Source of the DNA: Candidatus Cloacimonadota bacterium
Lineage (GTDB): Bacteria > Cloacimonadota > Cloacimonadia > JGIOTU-2
Length of the DNA stretch: 10,156 nt
Direction of reading: 5' to 3'
NCBI GenBank assembly: GCA_014384665.1
Contig: JACNFI010000426.1
Coordinates: 1 to 10,156, forward strand
Part shown: positions 5,511 through 10,156 of the stretch, piece after piece
Layout: each line of letters begins with the position of its first letter
Numbering within the stretch: position 1 is the stretch's first letter
The notes under the pieces: model-generated
Seen by the model: only the letters and a program-made list of their open reading frames with translations
Database searches by the model: none
Told to the model about the DNA's origin: nothing
Translations under genes and position numbers: made by a program

Positions 5511-7502
5511 GTGAAATTTTTTAAGTTACTTTTTCTTTTAGTTTTATTTACAAATTTTTTATCTGCTGGTGTAAATTCTGTTAAAAATGGAATTGGATTT
5601 TCTTATGAAGACCCAAAAGCAAATAGCGTTACAATTGCTGGCACATTTAACGATTGGAACACAAATGCAAATCCTTTAAAAAAGGATGATGATGGTATGT
5701 GGGGAACTGTCATTAAATTATCACAAGGAGAACATCAATACAAATTTGTTGTTGATGGAAATTGGTATGTTGACCCAGAAAATCCTAACCAAACTGATGA
5801 TGGCTATGGTGGTTTCAATTCAGTAATTGTTGTTAATGAGGAGGGTCAAGTTGTAGTTAAAAAAGTATCAGAGACTCAATCAATAATCGGTATAAAAACA
5901 AAATTAAATCCAAAGGTTTATTTTGATGGAAGATATTATACAAAGGGGATTTTTGTAGATAATGAAAACAGTCGCTTTATGCTTGAAAAACCCTTGCATG
6001 ATATAAATATTGGAATGAAAATAAAGTTCAATAGTGCTGTTGAAGGGTATACTGTTATGAATATTAACAATATTGCTGAAGGAACTGATATGTGGAAAAC
6101 TCATCTCAATTTCAAACGTTCTATATTAAAATTGAATGCACCTAATTTCTTTTTGAATACATTTGATAATTTTGGGTATATTACTTTTGATGACCCTTTA
6201 CATATTGTTGGTGATGAAGGACAATATCATTATGCATTTGGTTATGATTACCTTGGAATCTATGGAAAATCAAAAATTCCATCATTAAAATTTCCCTTTA
6301 AAAAACTACCACTTAATTTTGGTGTTGAACTACTCTATGCAGACCAAGCTGGAAATGATGACGGGGACATAAGTGCAGCACGAGGAACTCTGGAATTTGA
6401 TTTGAATAATAGTGAGAGAGTTTCAATTTACACTACGAATGAAAAGAAGAGTAAAAATGAAATTAGAGTCGGATATTCAATTTATTCTGCTCAATTTCCC
6501 CTTTCCAGTAGCAGTTCTAAAAGGCAGATTAGTAACGAGGTTGACTTTCAGCTCATATATAAAATTGAAAGATCAAACTGGAAAGGACCTATTAGTTTTG
6601 ATTTTAATGGAGAATATTACTCTTTTGAAAATTCAGATATTGATTCTATTACTACAAAATGGTTAAATGGTGATATAGTATATCTTGGTTTAGGAGTAGG
6701 ATTTTTAAATGTAAAATTTCCAGCTTCCTTTGATATTTACGGAAATTTTCAAAGAAACAAATTAAATTTTGATGAAAGCCTGAGCAAGAATCGAATTGTA
6801 CTTGGATGTAATTTTTCTAATGAACATATTTCTGCTAAGTTAGAAATGAGCTGTTGGAAAAATTATCTGCCAGATAGCACAGTTAGTTGGTCGGATTATT
6901 ATAAATATTTAGAAAAAACAGATGGAAATGGGCGATGGTATCAGAAATATTCAGATGTCCCATTTGAGCAATATACCATTTTAGGTTACAACACAGGCTT
7001 ACTTTGGGGCTTACGACTTGGTTGTCGTTTAGCTATTGGGTCTCAAAAATTTGATATACAATATCAAAATAAAGTTGCTCAAATTGATTTTACTTATAAT
7101 CCAAAATACATTGAAAATGAAGTAATCCTTAACTGGAAGATTGCAAAACATTGGGGTATCTATTCAAATACCCGAATTCCGTATTATAATGATTCCTTTC
7201 TTGAAATTAAAACTGATTACAATTCATGGGAAGATGTTTTTATCTGTAATTTTTCAAAGATAACCTATTTTCTTAGTGACAATATTGAAATTTCACTTGG
7301 CTGGGGTGTTAATCCAAGAGTATTGAACGCTGTTACTGATGAGTTCTATGATGGGGGAAGACAGGAATTTATGGCATCAATAGGTGACTTTGAAAATTAT
7401 TTAGAGAATAATTACAAAGGTCTTGGAGAAAAATTAAGAACTGCTGAACAAAGACTTATGGACGAACAGAGGATAGGGATTGAGGCTGTAGTAAAGTTTT
7501 GA
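5511..7502 (+). CDS. Outer-membrane barrel protein with an N-terminal glycogen-binding (CBM48/AMPK-type) domain
   Basis: From the GTG start the product has 663 residues. Residues 1-19 are a signal peptide (KFFKLLFLLVLFTNFLSA). Residues about 25-110 are an AMPK-beta/CBM48-type domain: SVTIAGTFNDWN (39-50), MWGTVIKLSQGEHQYKFVVDGNWYVDPE (63-90) and TDDGYGGFNSVIVV. The W/K/N positions expected for alpha-glucan binding in the family (FNDW, YKFVVDG-W) are present. From about 125 to the end, the sequence consists of amphipathic aromatic-rich strands (FNGEYYSF, YGNFQRNKLNF, NIEISLGWGVNPR) and ends in IGIEAVVKF with terminal F, as in outer-membrane barrels. The combination suggests a barrel with a glucan-binding or assembly domain at its N-terminus, on the periplasmic side if that end stays inside. 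The barrel family itself is unrecognised. It is preceded by the palindromic element and the barrel-gene remnant. Confidence 0.8.
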   Translation: MKFFKLLFLLVLFTNFLSAGVNSVKNGIGFSYEDPKANSVTIAGTFNDWNTNANPLKKDDDGMWGTVIKLSQGEHQYKFVVDGNWYVDPENPNQTDDGYGGFNSVIVVNEEGQVVVKKVSETQSIIGIKTKLNPKVYFDGRYYTKGIFVDNENSRFMLEKPLHDINIGMKIKFNSAVEGYTVMNINNIAEGTDMWKTHLNFKRSILKLNAPNFFLNTFDNFGYITFDDPLHIVGDEGQYHYAFGYDYLGIYGKSKIPSLKFPFKKLPLNFGVELLYADQAGNDDGDISAARGTLEFDLNNSERVSIYTTNEKKSKNEIRVGYSIYSAQFPLSSSSSKRQISNEVDFQLIYKIERSNWKGPISFDFNGEYYSFENSDIDSITTKWLNGDIVYLGLGVGFLNVKFPASFDIYGNFQRNKLNFDESLSKNRIVLGCNFSNEHISAKLEMSCWKNYLPDSTVSWSDYYKYLEKTDGNGRWYQKYSDVPFEQYTILGYNTGLLWGLRLGCRLAIGSQKFDIQYQNKVAQIDFTYNPKYIENEVILNWKIAKHWGIYSNTRIPYYNDSFLEIKTDYNSWEDVFICNFSKITYFLSDNIEISLGWGVNPRVLNAVTDEFYDGGRQEFMASIGDFENYLENNYKGLGEKLRTAEQRLMDEQRIGIEAVVKF

Positions 7503-7518
7503 AGTTGAGATTAGAACA

Positions 7519-7546
7519 TTGATAAAAGTATTTACAATAGTGTAAT
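7519..7546 (+). promoter_or_regulatory. Candidate promoter with an inverted repeat ahead of the BrnT pair
   Basis: TTGATA (7519-7524) and TGTAAT (7541-7546) are separated by 16 bases and resemble -35 and -10 boxes. TTACA-ATAG-TGTAA (7532-7545) is a perfect inverted repeat overlapping the -10, the kind of place where an antitoxin would bind for autoregulation. The spacer and boxes are near-consensus only, and AT-rich DNA produces such matches by chance. Confidence 0.3.
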
Positions 7547-7608
7547 CCTATTTCATTATCTTGATATATTAGAATGGTTTGTTAACGAGATGACCAGGAG
7601 TATGTAAA

Positions 7609-7884
7609 ATGAATTTGACTTTTGAGTGGGATGAAGAAAAATCTAAAGAGAATCTTAGAAAACATAAAGTAAGCTTTGAAGAAGCAAAAACAGTTTTCAA
7701 TGATCCTTATGCAATCACTATTCCGGATCCACAGCATTCTATAAATGAATGTCGTTATATTGACATTGGCTGTTCATCAAAAGGAAAAATTTTAATTGTA
7801 GTTTATACAGAAAAAAAATCAACCATTCGGATCATTAGTAGCCGGAAAGCTAATAAATTAGAACGGAGAATATATGAAAAATAA
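7609..7884 (+). CDS. brnT: BrnT-family (DUF497) ribonuclease toxin
   Basis: The 91-residue product follows the BrnT pattern end to end: FEWDEEKSKENLRKHKVSFEEA (5-26), the TVFNDPYAITIPDPQHS segment (28-44), then RYIDIG (49-54), KILIVVYTEK (60-69) and the C-terminal IRIISSRKANKLERRIYE. BrnT toxins have a RelE-like fold and cleave RNA, inhibiting translation until bound by antitoxin. The conserved lysine/arginine-rich surface appears intact, so it may be active. AGGAG at 7596-7600 lies eight bases before the ATG. It stands 106 bases downstream of the barrel gene behind a candidate promoter, and overlaps the next gene by 11 bases, the usual arrangement for a tightly coupled toxin-antitoxin pair. 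Confidence 0.9.
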   Translation: MNLTFEWDEEKSKENLRKHKVSFEEAKTVFNDPYAITIPDPQHSINECRYIDIGCSSKGKILIVVYTEKKSTIRIISSRKANKLERRIYEK

Positions 7885-8152
7885 AAATTCAGAAAATAAT
7901 GATATGCTTCCTGAATATGACTTTAAGGGTGGTATTCGTGGTAAACATTACAAAGCATATCGTAAAGGACATACGGTTAAAATTCATAAAGCAGATGGAT
8001 CAACAGAAATAAAATATTTTACTCTTGAAGATGGAGCAGTAATGCTTGAACCAGATGTGCTTAAATACTTTCCTGATTCAGAATCTGTAAATAAAGCCTT
8101 ACGCATTTTGGTTACAATTATACCAGAAAGTGTAAAGCAGACAAAAGCCTAA
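7874..8152 (+). CDS. Antitoxin of the BrnT pair (ribbon-helix-helix-like)
   Basis: 92 residues. EYDFKGGIRGKHYKAY (14-29) is the toxin-binding-type segment common to small antitoxins encoded after BrnT-like toxins. A strand/loop region GHTVKIHKADGSTEIKYF (32-49) follows, then VMLEPDVLKYFPDSESVNKALRIL (56-79), which fits a ribbon-helix-helix DNA-binding domain: a short strand followed by two helices. It differs from classic BrnA by its N-terminal placement of the toxin-binding segment and the extra middle insertion, so the symbol brnA is withheld. The ATG is preceded by GGAG (7865-7868) inside the toxin gene. The protein probably neutralises the toxin and represses the shared promoter. Confidence 0.75.
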   Translation: MKNKNSENNDMLPEYDFKGGIRGKHYKAYRKGHTVKIHKADGSTEIKYFTLEDGAVMLEPDVLKYFPDSESVNKALRILVTIIPESVKQTKA

Positions 8153-8179
8153 TTCATTAAGGAAGCAGGAAGTCTAAAA

Positions 8180-8617
8180 ATGGTAAAAAAGAAAAGCTCA
8201 ATATTTGTATATTATATCATCGTTGTTGCGTGCTTGTTTCTTATAAGTTGTTCATTGAATTTTATTAAGAAACGTTTAGCTCCTCCCCACAGGGTTGACG
8301 GTGGTATATTGTTTCAAATTGAAGCACCATCGTCCAGAGTTGTTACATTATCTGGAAGTTTTCCTGATAATCTATGGAGCGGGACCGCCAGTAGTTCAAA
8401 TAGATTTGATGAAAACATAGATAAAATGTATGATGATGGAACACATGGAGACCGCGTTGCTGATGATGGCATCTGGTCTCTTGTAACACCTCTTAAACCC
8501 GGAAGATATGAATATAAATTCGTGCTGGACAGGAATACATGGGTTAAAGACCCAAATGCCTTTGAAACAACAGATGATGGATTTGGTGGTCAAAATTCTG
8601 TATTGATAATTAAATGA
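8180..8617 (+). CDS. Small lipoprotein consisting of a CBM48/glycogen-binding-like domain
   Basis: 145 residues. KKK at 3-5, a hydrophobic stretch (8-22) and the lipobox LISC with Cys24 indicate export and lipidation, probably on the outer membrane. Residues about 40-145 are a starch-binding-like beta-sandwich: RVVTLSGSFPDN (53-64), GIWSLVTPLKPGRYEYKFVLDRNTWVKDP (97-125), then TTDDGFGGQNSVLII. These last motifs closely parallel the N-terminal domain of the barrel protein at 5511-7502 (YKFVVDGNWYVDP, DDGYGGFNSV), so the two modules are likely paralogous. The extra loop DENIDKMYDDGTHGDRVADDG (77-97) is an acidic, calcium-site-like insertion. AGGA (8167-8170) precedes the ATG by nine bases. The role is possibly surface glucan capture or an accessory subunit of a barrel complex. 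Confidence 0.85.
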   Translation: MVKKKSSIFVYYIIVVACLFLISCSLNFIKKRLAPPHRVDGGILFQIEAPSSRVVTLSGSFPDNLWSGTASSSNRFDENIDKMYDDGTHGDRVADDGIWSLVTPLKPGRYEYKFVLDRNTWVKDPNAFETTDDGFGGQNSVLIIK

Positions 8618-8658
8618 AAAATGATAACTAAATCCTCAAATAATGGAGTTGATTTATT

Positions 8659-8928
8659 ATGTTAATCCAACAAGAGCAAATTAAAAAAATTGTGCTTCTG
8701 GCAAAGAAATATGGAGCGACTCGTCTCATTCTCTTTGGCAGCACTCTTGAATATCCCTCAGAAGCCAAAGATTTGGATTTTGCTTGTGAGGGCGTTCTTG
8801 GATGGAAATTGTATGAACTGGGGGCAAAGCTTGAAGAAGACCTGCAAATATCTGTAGATATTGTTCCATTAACACCTTCCACTCCTTTTACAAGATATAT
8901 TGAATCCAAAGGCAAGGTAATTTTATAA
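8659..8928 (+). CDS. Minimal nucleotidyltransferase (MNT-type), orphan
   Basis: An 89-residue product with the minimal polymerase-beta-fold nucleotidyltransferase pattern: LILFGS at 23-28, the two metal-binding aspartates in DLD (38 and 40), and a third acidic residue in SVDIVPL (Asp67). The catalytic triad therefore looks complete. In MNT-HEPN systems the nucleotidyltransferase adds AMP to, or otherwise neutralises, a HEPN ribonuclease toxin. Neither adjacent gene resembles HEPN, so this copy is solitary here. The C-terminal PSTPFTRYIESKGKVIL is seen in short stand-alone members of the family. GGAG at 8645-8648 stands ten bases before the ATG. It sits between two lipoprotein genes with short spacers (41 and 26 bases). 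Confidence 0.85.
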   Translation: MLIQQEQIKKIVLLAKKYGATRLILFGSTLEYPSEAKDLDFACEGVLGWKLYELGAKLEEDLQISVDIVPLTPSTPFTRYIESKGKVIL

Positions 8929-8954
8929 GAATTTGTGAGTCTAATGAGGAAACT

Positions 8955-9962
8955 ATGAAACAAATAAGATGGTTTTTTTTAATAGGATGTTTATTATTTA
9001 TGCTTGGTTGTGATTTATTCAAAGACAACCCTGATGAACCCCCATTTACCTACAATTCATCATTAGAAGGATATGTCAATTTTGAAGAAGGTAATCCTGA
9101 TACTATTTTTGCTAAAGTACAAACTTATAAGGAAGGTATTTCTACCCTCATGGGTGAATCCATTACTGACACCAACGGGTATTTCCTTATAGGGAATTTA
9201 TCATATGGAACTTATCACATCACTGTGTCTGCAGATAGTTATGAAGACTTCACCCTGACAGATATAATTCTTAATCCTTATGATACAACAAAAGCGGATA
9301 CAGTTTGCTTAACTTTGATAAAAACAATTGAAATAAGAACTGTTGTGATTGATGGAACTATTGATGAGGGATGGGAGCCTGTATATGAAGACACCCATAT
9401 TTCAGATTGGGGGCCATCAAATAATTTTGATAATCTTTACTTATCAAGAAATGAGGATACACTTTATATTGCTGTCTCTGGTGGTTTTGATAGTGATAAT
9501 AATACAGTAAATGTTTATATTGATAAAGATTTTGGTCAAAATACAGGTATTTCAAATTTTTACTCAATATCAGGTGGAGCTTATGGAGATCATTTGCAAA
9601 AAGCAGTTATCACAACAGAGAGTTTTGGTGCAGACCTGGCTTTTAGTGCATGGGCACTGGTGAGTGATGTGGGTGTTGTCAGTCTTGAAGAACCGAGTTC
9701 TGTTGATCAACATATATTAAATGTCCATATTGCAATGAATGCTTCTGTAATTGAAATGGCGGTCCCGTTTTCAGAAATGTATAGCAGCAAGGATGGTGAC
9801 TGCCCTGTGGGCACTAAGATGGCATTAGTTGCTATCATTGGCGGAGGAGATCCATGGTGGATTTCTAATGATATTATTCCAGATCAAAATAATTATCCAT
9901 ATTGTCCCCTTTCTGAAGATAATCCATTTCCACTTACCATTTTTTTCAGCAGACAGTATTAA
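8955..9962 (+). CDS. Lipoprotein with a carboxypeptidase-regulatory-like domain and a CBM9-like domain
   Basis: 335 residues. The signal is lipoprotein-type, with lipobox MLGC and Cys19 followed by a proline/acidic linker (KDNPDEPP). Residues about 36-122 form a carboxypeptidase-regulatory-like beta-sandwich (SLEGYVNFEEG, then ESITDTNGYFLIGNLSYGTYHITVSADSYED). Residues about 128-331 resemble a CBM9/DOMON-like domain: VVIDGTIDEGW (130-140), LYLSRNEDTLYIAVSGGFD (161-179), VNVYIDKD, then VIEMAVPFSEM (265-275). Architecture and motifs echo the CBM9-like domain at 1184-2332, though the anchoring differs (lipid versus FlgD-like tail). The ATG follows a good GAGGAA at 8946-8951. A surface ligand-binding role is inferred and the ligand is unknown. 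It is the last gene in the window, followed by repeat-rich non-coding DNA. Confidence 0.85.
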   Translation: MKQIRWFFLIGCLLFMLGCDLFKDNPDEPPFTYNSSLEGYVNFEEGNPDTIFAKVQTYKEGISTLMGESITDTNGYFLIGNLSYGTYHITVSADSYEDFTLTDIILNPYDTTKADTVCLTLIKTIEIRTVVIDGTIDEGWEPVYEDTHISDWGPSNNFDNLYLSRNEDTLYIAVSGGFDSDNNTVNVYIDKDFGQNTGISNFYSISGGAYGDHLQKAVITTESFGADLAFSAWALVSDVGVVSLEEPSSVDQHILNVHIAMNASVIEMAVPFSEMYSSKDGDCPVGTKMALVAIIGGGDPWWISNDIIPDQNNYPYCPLSEDNPFPLTIFFSRQY

Positions 9963-9994
9963 ACCTTAAAGACAGTTCAAATCTTCAAGGGTTT
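9961..9994 (+). terminator. Hairpin directly after the last gene
   Basis: AAACCTTAAAGA (9961-9972) can pair with TCTTCAAGGGTTT (9982-9994), with one bulged base and one mismatch. It begins in the stop codon of the lipoprotein gene. A T-run is lacking (GTTTGTAAAA follows), so it may be a repeat unit or RNA-stabilising hairpin rather than an intrinsic terminator. Confidence 0.35.
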
Positions 9995-9996
9995 GT

Positions 9997-10019
9997 AAAA
10001 TGAGTTCTGCAAAATGAGT
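9997..10019 (+). repeat. Short direct repeat AAAATGAGT
   Basis: AAAATGAGT occurs at 9997-10005 and again at 10011-10019. The second copy can also fold against ACTTCATTT at 10026-10034 with one bulge. No gene is visible here. Confidence 0.45.
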
Positions 10020-10067
10020 AATTTCACTTCATTTCTGGCTATGGCTTGCTTCGTCAAGACAAGTGTC

Positions 10068-10109
10068 ATTCCCGTGAAAGCTTGTCCTCGAGAAATCGGG
10101 GACGGGAAT
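10068..10109 (+). repeat. Inverted repeat with ATTCCCGT/ACGGGAAT ends
   Basis: ATTCCCGT (10068-10075) is the reverse complement of ACGGGAAT (10102-10109). Inside is a GAAA-looped hairpin, GTCCTCGA (10084-10091) with TCGGGGAC (10096-10103), carrying one T-G pair. It is GC-rich against the AT-rich surroundings. The ATTCCCG...CGGGAAT design is that of dispersed bacterial repeats such as the dRS3-type elements of Neisseria. Copy number elsewhere in the genome is unknown. Confidence 0.65.
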
Positions 10110-10156
10110 CCATTCCTTACAACCTGTCTTTTACTGCGTCTTCCCTCTATATGGAT

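Noticed and set aside
6412..6666. 84-codon + strand frame inside the barrel gene
   Set aside because: It is out of frame within a well-supported long gene and has no ribosome-binding site or recognisable motif.
8628..8963. Reverse-strand reading frame of 111 codons opposite the nucleotidyltransferase
   Set aside because: The + strand encodes a recognisable nucleotidyltransferase with its active-site motifs; the opposite frame has no family character and is a shadow.
1..10156. tRNA, rRNA, CRISPR array or transposase gene
   Set aside because: No conserved rRNA segments, tRNA-like cloverleaf with a CCA end, regular repeat-spacer pattern or recognisable transposase motif was seen on either strand.

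Overview
The window looks like a piece of the genome of an uncultivated, AT-rich, Gram-negative (diderm) bacterium, most like Cloacimonadota or a neighbouring Fibrobacterota-Chlorobiota-Bacteroidota-type lineage. This is an inference. It rests on a YPNPF-type C-terminal FlgD-like/Por-secretion-like domain, a PorV/FadL-like outer-membrane protein, lipoproteins with long linkers, many small toxin-antitoxin genes and dispersed palindromic repeats. No rRNA, tRNA or marker gene is present to confirm it. All credible genes are on the + strand.

Layout. 1-1158: the 3' part of a large secreted protein with two starch-binding-like (CBM20/CBM48-type) beta-sandwich domains and a C-terminal FlgD-like domain. 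1184-2332: a secreted protein with a CBM9/DOMON-like domain and another FlgD-like tail. 2329-3246: a PorV/FadL-like barrel whose start lies in a heptanucleotide tandem repeat. 3265-4776: an unrecognised beta-barrel protein. 4786-5311: a DUF4258 toxin-like / YgiT zinc-finger antitoxin-like pair. 5319-5447: a second copy of the last 129 bases of the barrel gene, i.e. a truncated paralogue lying just behind the toxin-antitoxin pair. 5448-5497: a double hairpin inside an enclosing stem. 5511-7502: a glycogen-binding (AMPK/CBM48-type) domain fused to an outer-membrane barrel. 7609-8152: a BrnT-family toxin with its antitoxin. 8180-8617: a small lipoprotein made of one CBM48-type domain. 8659-8928: a minimal MNT-type nucleotidyltransferase without a visible HEPN partner. 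8955-9962: a lipoprotein with a carboxypeptidase-regulatory-like domain followed by a CBM9-like domain. 9961-10156: non-coding DNA with stacked inverted repeats.

How the genes may work together. Five envelope or secreted proteins carry modules of glycan-binding fold (three proteins with starch-binding-like domains, two with CBM9-like domains), alongside three outer-membrane barrels, one of which is fused to such a module. No glycoside hydrolase, SusC/SusD pair or transporter is visible. The envelope genes could form a surface alpha-glucan or polysaccharide binding/uptake apparatus whose enzymes lie outside the window. Equally, the beta-sandwich domains may serve in protein assembly. Two toxin-antitoxin pairs and one orphan nucleotidyltransferase have been slotted between these genes, and the first pair left a visible scar.
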